From: Gerris lacustris
Taxonomy: Eukaryota; Arthropoda; Insecta; Hemiptera; Gerridae
Length of the DNA: 64,000 nt
Direction of reading: 5' to 3'
NCBI GenBank assembly: GCA_951217055.1
Contig: OX578278.1
Location: forward strand, 44,095,574 to 44,159,573
Shown here: one piece after another, positions 24,261 to 39,200 of the stretch
Layout of the letters: the number at the start of each line of letters is the position of its first letter
Position numbering within the stretch: position 1 is the stretch's first letter
Made by a program: the position numbers and the translations under genes
The notes under the pieces: generated by a model
Database searches by the model: none
Told to the model about the DNA's origin: nothing
What the model saw: only the letters and a program-made list of their open reading frames with translations

Positions 24261-27200
24261 CTCCAGAGCTAACAGAGCTGAAATTTCGTTCCGTTACTGG
24301 ATCAAGTACGCACATAAAGAAATCAGAAATTCAAGAGAGTTAACTAAAATCGTGAGAATTTGAGCAGTGAGGTTATTGTTTTTTATTGGATTTTAGAACA
24401 CATCTCAAACTTTCATACTAGATTACTCTAAGTCGAGTTCAAAGCTTACGCCCTCAAGGTAAAGCTCGGTTTAAGTTCATCCTTCCCTCAGGACGATGAG
24501 AAAGGATCACAAGTTGTCAAAACAGAGATTTATCCCATCAACATACACGACGTTTAACCATTATAGACTAAAAAGCCATTTATACTTCTCTTTTTATCAA
24601 ATGAATTTTATGATCCAGTAAATATGATTTATTAAAAAAACAAAATCAGCTTATCAAAATCATCCGACCTATTTACAACTAAGGGAAAGTTCTTTTTGAA
24701 AAGGACACTCCAGCCTGAAGGAAAATAAGTGAAGATATATGTATAAAGAGTACAAATTTCCCCCCCCGATTTGGTGAACTAGGTAATAACATTAGATGGC
24801 CTCAGGAGAGTGATTAACTTACGTCATCACACACTCCTAGCTGAAGAGTTCTAAAAGAACAAAGCAAGTTTATGAAAACAAACTGAACATAGAGCCCTGC
24901 GTCTCAAAGGACATGTTTGTGGGACCAGTCTTTGTCAGAAGAGCAATCTTTTCAATCATTAGAGATAATGAGGAATATAAAGGAATTTGACATTTTAGTA
25001 AGAAGGGAGGTGGCATTTTAATAATAACTTGAACAACAAATTTAAATTACCATTTATTTAACAAATTATCACATTTTATCATGGGATCTAAATACCTATA
25101 CACATTTAACATTAAACATTTGAAAGTAAATTATGTAAAAAATATAATTTCTCAGAAACTTTTTTTTTTTTCTCCAGGAATGAGCTAATTAATTAATATC
25201 GAATTATTCTTCTCTTAAATTAATTATTTATTTTTGGGGTAATTAATTAATCTCAAAAACATAATTCCCACATTTCACATACTATTTACTCATCAATTAA
25301 ATGAAATCACTATATAATTGAAGCTATTTCATAGAAGGAGAAATGATCAATGAGGAAATCTGTCTTAAAAAGGGATGCTACTAACAAATATAATAGTGGT
25401 GATTTGCCCCTCCAGATGGGTGAATTTATATAAATCCAGCGAGTTTCATTTGTTAGACTAATCGACGCCCTATTATTCCGCATGAGTTTTTTTTTACATC
25501 CAATGATATAAGTTTAATTTAAAAGCTGTTAAATTTGTCTCTATAAACATTTTGGCTTCCAAATGGTCCACAACATGAATCAACTGGACCCTCTTTTACA
25601 GGGTTCTTTTTGTGTGAATGAGGTCAATAAATCTCCTTCCAGAGTTTTTTGTATACTGTATCCGACCTTCCCCCTCCTATAATATTTTTCCGTGCCAATA
25701 TTGATTGTATAAGTTATTTTAGACCGCACATTTTCTTCAAATCTTGCATGATATATCATAAGTAAGAGCCAAATATCAGCGCTTTCAAATAGTATTTTCT
25801 ATTTTGAAAGAAGCCTTTTGTAAAAGATCATTTTTATCGGTTCTAAGAAATCCTGGACTTCTTTTCTTTTCTCTTTTTCGCACTCTATCTACATATGTGA
25901 GTCAGTAGTAGTAGTAATTTGCCCTTGTACTGGGACTAGACAGGTAGGACGAACCACTTGTTCGAACCTAGCAGTCAAACCTTATATTAAGAGCATTTTA
26001 CTAGCTCCGTAGTGGAGAGTTCTAGCCACTTCAAAACCATGTACCATGCGTACATTGTATCTCCATATTGTAATTTTATTTCTTGACGCAGCGCAGTTGT
26101 AACCCAGCTCTCTGTTTTATCTAATATATATGCTGTTGAAAATGACGGACATTGAAAGACATGTATAATATACATATTCAGACATAGTTGATTTACCAGT
26201 GATTTATGTCAGTTTTTAATAAAGACTCGCAATAGAAAAATGTTTGTAAATTATTAAGTGCATTTTGCACATATGCAATAATCTATAATCTTCATGTATG
26301 TGTATACTTTTTCATATATAATTATAAAAAATCTCTTAGGGGTGAAGCTGCCTTAAAGAGAGGTAAAATATTGCAATGAGAAATGTGATATTGAAGTTTT
26401 ATTAATCAGTGCCTAAAAGCCTAGGACTACTGAAAGGGTATTATACTAATACATATATAAAATACAAATGTGTAACTCTGACTGACTGACTCCTCACGAT
26501 ATCTTTGGAACCTCTGGAACTATATATATGACCATGCAATTTTTAGACACGTTCCTCTTAGCTCCTAGGTATTCACTAAAAAAAATGTTTACGATAAACC
26601 TTCTTAATTTAAGATGTCGGCCATTTATATGCAAAATTCGACATGGAGATTTCTCCCTGAACCAATTTTACTAGGCCCTTTAAATAGGTAGCTTCCTTTT
26701 ATGCCAAACGAATTTTGTGAAAGGGTTTTTAATAGGATTCTAATTCAACGTATATATTCAATATACGTTATTGAAACCAATTTCGTTCACTAACATATTA
26801 CATTTCAAATGATAATTTATATAATAATATTGATGTTTACCAAGATAAGTGGAATTTTCTGATATTTGATTCTTAAGGGGGAAAAGAGGGAAAAAGTAAA
26901 GAAAAAAGAAGGACTCAAGCCCAGACTGATCTTTTGAAGCTATAGGAGATATTAATTAATAACGTATCTTTTCAGGATGTTATGCATACATTATAATAGG
27001 CAAATTAAACATTTTGATTGGAATTAATTGAACTGCGCTCATTGATAGGATAATTACTAATCAGGAATAAAAGATATTTAATACGTCACTACTTCAAATA
27101 AATTATAGCATTTTCATTATCATTTCAAATTATGAATAAGAAAGTTAAAGTAAATAACTTTTAACAAGTTATTGTTTTATTTTCAGTTCCTACGAGATAT

Positions 27201-29941
27201 TAGGATTTTTATTTGAATCCTTCTATCCCTACAGTTACTCTTCAATATTTATTTGAACTTTTGATTGGAAAAATCTGTTGTAAAGTTTCTCTTCGAATTG
27301 AATTCTTTTGTTGAAAACAAAATCTGTAAGAAGGTTCACCTTAATTCTCCTCTTAACGTACTCGACGAGTTTCTTTTTCTTTTTATTTTTCACTTAAAAA
27401 AACTTGAGATGGGATGGAAAAGAAGATGAGGGTGTATGCCAGGAAAAGTTTTAGGCTCCCAATTTTTCCTCAATTATTGGGTCGAAGTTCTTTAACAAGT
27501 TAGGAAGGTTGATTGAATTCTGTGCCTCGGGTAGGAAAGGAAAGGACAGTTTAAGTGCCTCTTCTCCAATTTTACATTGTTAAAACTAGTTTTCAGATTA
27601 TCGATTTGAATCTTTGGACTGAAAATAAGAACTTACTTATCTAAATACAAATCAGTTTCTTATTGCTTCAAGTAATTTAACAATGAGACAAAGGTTTTAA
27701 ACATATAATAACTTTACAGTCATCATAGGACAAAGCATTCTTTTAACACTCTTTATGTAAATTCGATGTTTTAAGATTCTTTAACTTTATTTAAAAATTT
27801 ATGCAAAAATAAAACCAATAAAAATTTAAATTTATTTTTCGGTATAGTAATATTTCAGTTTAACACTGTTTTCTATAGCATTACTTTAACAGTTTAACAC
27901 TGTTTTCTATAGCATTACTTTAACAGTTTAACACTGTTTTCTATAGCATTACTTCAACAGTCTAGCAAAACCCGTGAAACATACGTGTATTGCTATACCT
28001 CATATTTAAAGATAAACATTTATTTGTCTGGACTATCTATAAAATATAAAGACAAAATAGTTTTTCTTATAAAATGGATAATAAATCAAATAAGTATTTA
28101 CTAGTGATGTTAGAAAGTATGTTTCGGTAATGTAGGTGAATCAATAATTCATTTGTATTACTTTTCACAAAAAACAACAACAAAAACCAATGATAGAGAG
28201 CAATGTTAAAGGTTTTTAAACTTTTCAATTTAAACTAAATTACAAATAATTCAAAGAAATGTTTTTAATTTATTTATTTTTCCCTTTAGAAATGAAGAGT
28301 ATTTTAAAAACTCTTCCTTCCTCTGTATTTATATTATTTTAAATGGATATCTTATAGCTTATTTTATTAAAATGAACTAATATTTATATCAAAAGATTTA
28401 TTTCACAACTAAATATTATGTTTAAAATTATTAAACATTACGTAATTGTTTAACTGCGGCTAATCTAATTTGCTTTATACACTAGGGCTCTAGGGATTAA
28501 AGCTTAATCGACACTAGAACAGCCCAAGTCGGGCTCTGTCAGGAAATCGCCCGATGACTGAAGCCTGACATTTCAGCACGACTGAAACAGACACGAAATT
28601 AAACTACGCTGAGTTAACGATTAATAAAACAGTTCCGTGAAACAATTACGACGTCTCCGCACCGTTCGGCTTCTACCTGGCTACGCACTCTTCAGCTTAC
28701 CTCATAATAATAATTATTATTATTATACACAAAAGAGTCCAATATCAAAATTTAGATTTTGTTTTTCATACAATACTTTTAACTTTGCATTTATAATCAA
28801 AATTAACATGACCTTATGCATAAAGTACCTATAGTGCATGTCAAGTTTAATGTCAAATTTGAGGATCATATTTATGAGACAGAGACCGTTTAATTAATTA
28901 AAAAATTATAAGATAACACAATCTAGTACAATATGACATTTCTAATAATATATCCATGTCTTCTAATAAAAATACGAGTATTTTATTTTGAATCTATTCT
29001 ACTGCAACTATAGTTGGAAGAATTAGATACTGAATGTTTGTCATTCAGTTACTGTATGTCAGTACATTGTTGGACTGATCCATTGCCTAGTCCGGAAGAG
29101 CCACAGCCCTCTTTTCACTTCCAAACTTCTAAACTTTAATTTCAATAAGTTTAGAATGAATGAAACGCATAGTCTAGGAGCAGCATAAACAACTAATTGA
29201 CTGCACGCTACACTTGTCTTGTTAAGCTAGATTTTAAATTAACCTTTAACTGTTTAGAAATGTATTAAGACCAAGACCATTGACTCTTGTTTTCTCAATT
29301 TTCCAAATTCCTACCATATTATTAGGAACATATTTAATTATTTTGCAACTAATTATTAACTATTATTATTATCACAGTATTTCTGTAAAACAGTTTAAAG
29401 TTTAATGGTTAGTAAAAAGAGCCGAGCTAGATAAGCTATGAGCTGTAAGATACGAGGAATATTTTTCTAATATTTACTAGGAAATATTAAAATTATTAAT
29501 TACCTGTTGTGATTTTCTTATATTGGCTTATTATTTTCTGTAAGTAATTAATTTTATTTTCTTGAAATAAAATAATATTTAATTTTTACACGGTTTTTAT
29601 TTCCAATTCTGAGCCAGTTTTCTAAATAATGTTTTCCAAAATTGAGGGTAGTTTACATTTTTAAAATTTTTAATGAACACCCTGTACATAAAATCTAAGA
29701 AACATTACTACTTTTAGAGGTTTTAGACCAACCAGGAGTTTCAATAAAGAATGACATTTTTTCAAAAACCCAAAAGTAAGACAAATTTTCCTCTTCGATA
29801 CTCTATCTTCGGACTCAACTGTTTATAAAGAGGAAGTATTTTGATGGCGGGAAAATTCGATTTTGATGGATTTACACGTATTGAAGTCCTTTGAGTTTAT
29901 AAAAATAGTTATTAAAAAATGTCTGTTGTCTGTAGTCTGTG

Positions 29942-29982
<41 letters not shown>

Positions 29983-32900
29983 ACTGTGCCGATTTTGATG
30001 AAATTTGGCATACAGATTCAAAAAATCATATCCCAAGGCGAAATTGAAAAATTAATTTTAGCTTTAAATAAAGCCCTACATTTTTGCCTCCCCCCGAAAA
30101 AAAACTGAAAAACTTTTCATTTAATTTTGATTAAAAATTCTAAATTTTATTCTATTTAAATAAGAATCTAACCATATAAGTTGTTTTTCCGGAAAAAATC
30201 TGGTCCCTAAGAAAATAGCTTTGAACATGGACGTTGAGATGCCGGGTTCGATTCCCCGTTGCGAAGAAGTTATTTTTATGGTAAATGTATAAATTATATT
30301 TTTTAAATAAACCATAGATTTTAATGATAGATTTTAAGAGGCATTTTGCAAAGGAACGGCCAAACGGTCTAATCTGGAGAAAAAAAGTTGAAATATAGAC
30401 CTCACTTAGTTCGGTCAATAATTATAATGTTACTACCATCAGAAATTTACTCTTCAATATATATTATATTTTTTTAATATTATTTTAAATGTCTTAAATA
30501 TTCGTATATATCAGTGCACACGGCATTAATAATTATTTAATACTACAGGGTGTCCCAGCAAATATGGAACAGCGAAATATCTCTGGAACCATGGTAGATA
30601 GAAAGATGCGGTTTTCAGGGTTTGATAATGTCTTTAAATGCACTTCCAGAAAAAATGCTAAACATTTTCTGTGTTCAGCAAAAGTGTGTGCAGTTTACAT
30701 AATTTAAAAAAAAAGTGAATAGGAAGCCATATTTTTTAGATTAGATTTGGATTCTATGCCTAAAAATAAGAATTTTTTACTCTTGGAAATGTTTCGCTTT
30801 GAGCATTAGTTTGCAGTCTGGAGGGCCCTGAACCTGCTAAAATTGAAACTTAAGTCCATTTTACAGCTAAACTAATTGATTTAGGGGGAAAAATGCAAGA
30901 TACAAATGTTCTTATTTTTCGCTGTAAAATCCAAATCCATTCTTCAAAACATGCATTCTTGGTATTTTTCACGTTTTGCGCCCTGCTGAACACCTTTTTT
31001 GGCAAAAAAAAAAAAAAAAAAAAAAAAAACAGTTGCAAATATGGAACATTTGGGATATTGGATATGGTTGCCATGTGGATGGCAAACTAATGCTTAGAGC
31101 GAAAAATTTCCAACTCTAAAAAATTCTTATTTTTTGACATAGAATCCAAATCTGATCTAAAAAATATGGCTTCCTATTCACTTTTTTTAATTATGTAAAC
31201 AAACACACTTTTGCTGAACACAGAAAATGTTCTGCATTTTTTCAGGAAGCGTATTTATAGCCATTATTGAACCCTGAAAACCGCATCTATCATGTTTCCG
31301 GAGATATTTCGCTGTTCCATATTAGCTGGGACATACATATATTTAGTCATTATTTATTTATTATGTTAGTCCTATATTTTTTCCAGTAGTAAAAATGAGT
31401 TATTTCCAAAGACTTAAAAATGAAAACCACTATTTCGTTTGTACCATATTGATTTTTTTTCTCTAACTAGAAAAAAGGGATGATCCGTTTGATTGCTGCA
31501 TATTGCTCTGAAGTAATCAAAAGGTATATCCTAGTTTAGTTGGTCGAGAACAATAACTTCGTATTTCAGAGAGAAACCTTATCGGTGAAAGAGTACAAAG
31601 TGCATATAGTATTTATAATATAGTAGTTTCAATAAAGTGTGAATAGAAATATCATGAAGTTATACACTAAAATTTAAATAAGTACCAAAGGCTTTTATTG
31701 AAGTAAAATTACATTGTAATAACTTATGCTTGGTTAAAAATAATTAAATCTTACTTCTGATTAATATTTATCTTTAAATTAATATTTAAGAATTTACATT
31801 ACTAATCAAGAACTGTCCTTAAACCTAGATTAGTATTCAGCACGAATTTAAGTCAAAGCTATCTTAAATCAGAAAGTTATTAAATTTTGTACACGGTAAG
31901 AATAAAGAACTATCCACAAATTTAGCTCTGGTATATACCTAAAGTTAATAAATGAAAACACATGATTTTTTCCCCATTTATACACTAAATGCCATCACGA
32001 AAGAGTGGAATAGAACGTCTCAGTCTCTTTTATAGACATAAAAATAAAAGGTTTTTTTTTAGGTTTAAATATTATTTGTCCAATTAGTGAAAAATGCTTT
32101 TGAGTTGTAGTTAGATACTTACATTGGAGATGGGATGAGAAAAGAATATTCCAATAATATCAATATTTACCAAACCGCTTGGTCTCTCATCCATTTAATA
32201 TAGCTAATAATAAACGAGATCAAAGCGATATAGACTCTATAAAAATATACCACTTTGATCATCAAGGGGTGGGGGGGGGGGGTGTAAACAAAATAATAAT
32301 GACGTTTAGAATTTAATTTAAATAATGTGGCAATACATATGGGGTTGATTTACAGATCTATTATTACTAAGGAAATAAAAATCGTAAGCGATCATTCTAA
32401 GAAAATATGAGGTCATATGCTTTGAGTAAAAGTGAAAAATGTTGGTTAAACTCGTCCCAAACCAAATATTTCTTGATAATGTATAGCTATTAAAAACCAT
32501 ATAAGAATTTCGTCCAAAAAGCTATAAATACAATTTTAATCCACTCTGAGCCTTTACAATGGGTTTAGTTCTAAGTTCCTACTTGAACAAAACTCAAGCC
32601 TAACTACTATGAATATGTTAAAATTACATAACTGCGTGGAACTGTCTAGCTCAGCAGTTCTTAGAAAGATATTCGAGTCTTGAATCGAGGAAATCAGGTC
32701 CTATGATATAAACATGTTATAATGTTATTTAAATCAAATATCTCTAGAGCCCAATGAGAAAAAGAAATATATAAATATGGATATTTTATTTCCCTAGTCA
32801 AGTTTTTCTGTGGACTAGCGAAAATAATTCACGGACAGGAACCGGTCAGTACATGGAGTTGTGTTTTCAACTAAACCTAGTACAAAAGCCATACATCGTT

Positions 32901-35900
32901 GTATTAAAATAACTTTAAATCACGTAAAATGGTTGAAACAAATCCAATATTAGCCTGAGTGATATACATATTCGACGGTATATTCTTGAATCTAACATTT
33001 TTAGCGCTCTAGATGGACCCTGAGCACCTTATCACTTTTCATTTATTGGATATTATAGTTTATTGCTTCCGAAATAATATAATTTTGTTGATACAAAATG
33101 TAATATACATTAATATTATTAATAAAATATACATTAATGTAAAATGTACCTACTGCATGAAGAATGTAGCTTTAAAGTATAACCGATTCCTCATATCTGA
33201 AATTGCTTCAAATCCTTAATCCTCAAACATACGATTGGTTAAATCTAAACCAAAAATAGTCTAAATAAAGTTGGGTTTTAAAGTCGGGGTGCAGGTGCTA
33301 GAGTGTTAAGGTTTGCCAAGTATCTCTGGTTTGGGGTCTGGAAGGTCCTCAAGGAAAGCTCTTGATTTATGCATTTAAGAGCCGTGCCCCAGAGGAAACG
33401 TGCCAATAGCTGCATCAATCACTTCGGTTCGGGATTACTCTCCCGGTCTCACCCCTACTTTATCTTAGATCTGTCAGCGTTTCCCACTCTGCCGATACCG
33501 GTTCAAAACCAATACACTAATTCAAAACCGAATCTCATAGCCTCCTTTTTTCCACTTTTCTGCATCAGTTTCCTCGTTTTTCCTCTCTCAAAAAAAAGAA
33601 ACTCAAAAATAATCTCGCTTCCTTCGATCTTCGTTTATTTTCAACACAGGAAACACTTGTAGCGGAAAAAACCTATTTTAAGATGTTTTCTTTCGATACC
33701 CTCGCTTGAAAGAGCGTTGTAGCGTTTGCTCTTAAACTTCATACATACTACCCACTCGTTAGCCAAGGCGGATACAAAATATAACAAGACATTTTTCAAG
33801 TTACAAAATCCCATAACCTATCTTAAAAATAAGTTCAACTTAGTGGTAATTTTGTAAGTCTTTCGTTAATATGTTTACACTTCTATTAATTCGTACATTC
33901 TGAGACAAATTCAAGAGACAAAGGTTTTAAACATATAATAACTTTACAGTCATCATAGGACAAAGCATTCTTTTAACACTCTTTATGTAAATTCGATGTT
34001 TTAAGATTCTTTAACTTTATTTAAAAATTTATGCAAAAATAAAACCAATAAAAATTTAAATTTATTTTTCGGTATAGTAATATTTCAGTTTAACACTGTT
34101 TTCTATAGCATTACTTTAACAGTTTAACACTGTTTTCTATAGCATTACTTTAACAGTTTAACACTGTTTTCTATAGCATTACTTCAACAGTCTAGCAAAA
34201 CCCGTGAAACATACGTGTATTGCTATACCTCATATTTAAAGATAAACATTTATTTGTCTGGACTATCTATAAAATATAAAGACAAAATAGTTTTTCTTAT
34301 AAAATGGATAATAAATCAAATAAGTATTTACTAGTGATGTTAGAAAGTATGTTTCGGTAATGTAGGTGAATCAATAATTCATTTGTATTACTTTTCACAA
34401 AAAACAACAACAAAAACCAATGATAGAGAGCAATGTTAAAGGTTTTTAAACTTTTCAATTTAAACTAAATTACAAATAATTCAAAGAAATGTTTTTAATT
34501 TATTTATTTTTCCCTTTAGAAATGAAGAGTATTTTAAAAACTCTTCCTTCCTCTGTATTTATATTATTTTAAATGGATATCTTATAGCTTATTTTATTAA
34601 AATGAACTAATATTTATATCAAAAGATTTATTTCACAACTAAATATTATGTTTAAAATTATTAAACATTACGTAATTGTTTAACTGCGGCTAATCTAATT
34701 TGCTTTATACACTAGGGCTCTAGGGATTAAAGCTTAATCGACACTAGAACAGCCCAAGTCGGGCTCTGTCAGGAAATCGCCCGATGACTGAAGCCTGACA
34801 TTTCAGCACGACTGAAACAGACACGAAATTAAACTACGCTGAGTTAACGATTAATAAAACAGTTCCGTGAAACAATTACGACGTCTCCGCACCGTTCGGC
34901 TTCTACCTGGCTACGCACTCTTCAGCTTACCTCATAATAATAATTATTATTATTATACACAAAAGAGTCCAATATCAAAATTTAGATTTTGTTTTTCATA
35001 CAATACTTTTAACTTTGCATTTATAATCAAAATTAACATGACCTTATGCATAAAGTACCTATAGTGCATGTCAAGTTTAATGTCAAATTTGAGGATCATA
35101 TTTATGAGACAGAGACCGTTTAATTAATTAAAAAATTATAAGATAACACAATCTAGTACAATATGACATTTCTAATAATATATCCATGTCTTCTAATAAA
35201 AATACGAGTATTTTATTTTGAATCTATTCTACTGCAACTATAGTTGGAAGAATTAGATACTGAATGTTTGTCATTCAGTTACTGTATGTCAGTACATTGT
35301 TGGACTGATCCATTGCCTAGTCCGGAAGAGCCACAGCCCTCTTTTCACTTCCAAACTTCTAAACTTTAATTTCAATAAGTTTAGAATGAATGAAACGCAT
35401 AGTCTAGGAGCAGCATAAACAACTAATTGACTGCACGCTACACTTGTCTTGTTAAGCTAGATTTTAAATTAACCTTTAACTGTTTAGAAATGTATTAAGA
35501 CCAAGACCATTGACTCTTGTTTTCTCAATTTTCCAAATTCCTACCATATTATTAGGAACATATTTAATTATTTTGCAACTAATTATTAACTATTATTATT
35601 ATCACAGTATTTCTGTAAAACAGTTTAAAGTTTAATGGTTAGTAAAAAGAGCCGAGCTAGATAAGCTATGAGCTGTAAGATACGAGGAATATTTTTCTAA
35701 TATTTACTAGGAAATATTAAAATTATTAATTACCTGTTGTGATTTTCTTATATTGGCTTATTATTTTCTGTAAGTAATTAATTTTATTTTCTTGAAATAA
35801 AATAATATTTAATTTTTACACGGTTTTTATTTCCAATTCTGAGCCAGTTTTCTAAATAATGTTTTCCAAAATTGAGGGTAGTTTACATTTTTAAAATTTT

Positions 35901-36171
35901 TAATGAACACCCTGTACATAAAATCTAAGAAACATTACTACTTTTAGAGGTTTTAGACCAACCAGGAGTTTCAATAAAGAATGACATTTTTTCAAAAACC
36001 CAAAAGTAAGACAAATTTTCCTCTTCGATACTCTATCTTCGGACTCAACTGTTTATAAAGAGGAAGTATTTTGATGGCGGGAAAATTCGATTTTGATGGA
36101 TTTACACGTATTGAAGTCCTTTGAGTTTATAAAAATAGTTATTAAAAAATGTCTGTTGTCTGTAGTCTGTG

Positions 36172-36211
<40 letters not shown>

Positions 36212-39200
36212 ACTGTGCCGATTTTGATGAAATTTGGCATACAGATTCAAAAAATCATATCCCAAGGCGAAATTGAAAAATTAATTTTAGCTTTAAATAA
36301 AGCCCTACATTTTTGCCTCCCCCCGAAAAAAAACTGAAAAACTTTTCATTTAATTTTGATTAAAAATTCTAAATTTTATTCTATTTAAATAAGAATCTAA
36401 CCATATAAGTTGTTTTTCCGGAAAAAATCTGGTCCCTAAGAAAATAGCTTTGAACATGGACGTTGAGATGCCGGGTTCGATTCCCCGTTGCGAAGAAGTT
36501 ATTTTTATGGTAAATGTATAAATTATATTTTTTAAATAAACCATAGATTTTAATGATAGATTTTAAGAGGCATTTTGCAAAGGAACGGCCAAACGGTCTA
36601 ATCTGGAGAAAAAAAGTTGAAATATAGACCTCACTTAGTTCGGTCAATAATTATAATGTTACTACCATCAGAAATTTACTCTTCAATATATATTATATTT
36701 TTTTAATATTATTTTAAATGTCTTAAATATTCGTATATATCAGTGCACACGGCATTAATAATTATTTAATACTACAGGGTGTCCCAGCAAATATGGAACA
36801 GCGAAATATCTCTGGAACCATGGTAGATAGAAAGATGCGGTTTTCAGGGTTTGATAATGTCTTTAAATGCACTTCCAGAAAAAATGCTAAACATTTTCTG
36901 TGTTCAGCAAAAGTGTGTGCAGTTTACATAATTTAAAAAAAAAGTGAATAGGAAGCCATATTTTTTAGATTAGATTTGGATTCTATGCCTAAAAATAAGA
37001 ATTTTTTACTCTTGGAAATGTTTCGCTTTGAGCATTAGTTTGCAGTCTGGAGGGCCCTGAACCTGCTAAAATTGAAACTTAAGTCCATTTTACAGCTAAA
37101 CTAATTGATTTAGGGGGAAAAATGCAAGATACAAATGTTCTTATTTTTCGCTGTAAAATCCAAATCCATTCTTCAAAACATGCATTCTTGGTATTTTTCA
37201 CGTTTTGCGCCCTGCTGAACACCTTTTTTGGCAAAAAAAAAAAAAAAAAAAAAAAAAACAGTTGCAAATATGGAACATTTGGGATATTGGATATGGTTGC
37301 CATGTGGATGGCAAACTAATGCTTAGAGCGAAAAATTTCCAACTCTAAAAAATTCTTATTTTTTGACATAGAATCCAAATCTGATCTAAAAAATATGGCT
37401 TCCTATTCACTTTTTTTAATTATGTAAACAAACACACTTTTGCTGAACACAGAAAATGTTCTGCATTTTTTCAGGAAGCGTATTTATAGCCATTATTGAA
37501 CCCTGAAAACCGCATCTATCATGTTTCCGGAGATATTTCGCTGTTCCATATTAGCTGGGACATACATATATTTAGTCATTATTTATTTATTATGTTAGTC
37601 CTATATTTTTTCCAGTAGTAAAAATGAGTTATTTCCAAAGACTTAAAAATGAAAACCACTATTTCGTTTGTACCATATTGATTTTTTTTCTCTAACTAGA
37701 AAAAAGGGATGATCCGTTTGATTGCTGCATATTGCTCTGAAGTAATCAAAAGGTATATCCTAGTTTAGTTGGTCGAGAACAATAACTTCGTATTTCAGAG
37801 AGAAACCTTATCGGTGAAAGAGTACAAAGTGCATATAGTATTTATAATATAGTAGTTTCAATAAAGTGTGAATAGAAATATCATGAAGTTATACACTAAA
37901 ATTTAAATAAGTACCAAAGGCTTTTATTGAAGTAAAATTACATTGTAATAACTTATGCTTGGTTAAAAATAATTAAATCTTACTTCTGATTAATATTTAT
38001 CTTTAAATTAATATTTAAGAATTTACATTACTAATCAAGAACTGTCCTTAAACCTAGATTAGTATTCAGCACGAATTTAAGTCAAAGCTATCTTAAATCA
38101 GAAAGTTATTAAATTTTGTACACGGTAAGAATAAAGAACTATCCACAAATTTAGCTCTGGTATATACCTAAAGTTAATAAATGAAAACACATGATTTTTT
38201 CCCCATTTATACACTAAATGCCATCACGAAAGAGTGGAATAGAACGTCTCAGTCTCTTTTATAGACATAAAAATAAAAGGTTTTTTTTTAGGTTTAAATA
38301 TTATTTGTCCAATTAGTGAAAAATGCTTTTGAGTTGTAGTTAGATACTTACATTGGAGATGGGATGAGAAAAGAATATTCCAATAATATCAATATTTACC
38401 AAACCGCTTGGTCTCTCATCCATTTAATATAGCTAATAATAAACGAGATCAAAGCGATATAGACTCTATAAAAATATACCACTTTGATCATCAAGGGGTG
38501 GGGGGGGGGGGTGTAAACAAAATAATAATGACGTTTAGAATTTAATTTAAATAATGTGGCAATACATATGGGGTTGATTTACAGATCTATTATTACTAAG
38601 GAAATAAAAATCGTAAGCGATCATTCTAAGAAAATATGAGGTCATATGCTTTGAGTAAAAGTGAAAAATGTTGGTTAAACTCGTCCCAAACCAAATATTT
38701 CTTGATAATGTATAGCTATTAAAAACCATATAAGAATTTCGTCCAAAAAGCTATAAATACAATTTTAATCCACTCTGAGCCTTTACAATGGGTTTAGTTC
38801 TAAGTTCCTACTTGAACAAAACTCAAGCCTAACTACTATGAATATGTTAAAATTACATAACTGCGTGGAACTGTCTAGCTCAGCAGTTCTTAGAAAGATA
38901 TTCGAGTCTTGAATCGAGGAAATCAGGTCCTATGATATAAACATGTTATAATGTTATTTAAATCAAATATCTCTAGAGCCCAATGAGAAAAAGAAATATA
39001 TAAATATGGATATTTTATTTCCCTAGTCAAGTTTTTCTGTGGACTAGCGAAAATAATTCACGGACAGGAACCGGTCAGTACATGGAGTTGTGTTTTCAAC
39101 TAAACCTAGTACAAAAGCCATACATCGTTGTATTAAAATAACTTTAAATCACGTAAAATGGTTGAAACAAATCCAATATTAGCCTGAGTGATATACATAT

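Larger units (their letters stand above)
27685..33903. repeat. Direct tandem duplication, unit 1 (6219 bp)
   Basis: Every segment compared recurs 6229-6230 bases to the right. The period changes from 6230 to 6229 at one poly-T run (33 T at 29945, 32 T at 36175). I noticed no other difference by eye. The unit contains a 34-bp minisatellite, a fold-back element, a LINE-tail-like segment and plain intronic DNA. It has no receptor exon and no recognisable gene. Confidence 0.95.

Noticed and set aside
27856..27957. Regularly spaced repeats suggestive of a CRISPR array
   Set aside because: The 34-bp units are head-to-tail with no spacers, and the genome is eukaryotic; this is a minisatellite.
28637..28834. 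65-codon frame, identical at 34867-35064
   Set aside because: It starts at GTG, runs into an (AAT)n stretch and has no family resemblance; duplicated only because its block is duplicated.
30220..30270. GGTTCGATTCC, a perfect tRNA B box (also at 36450-36500)
   Set aside because: No A box at the right distance and the flanking arms do not pair; at most a SINE remnant.
33369..33662. 97-codon open frame, identical at 39598-39891
   Set aside because: The identity comes from the tandem duplication, and the composition follows a LINE-tail-like repeat and a T-rich tract; no protein features.
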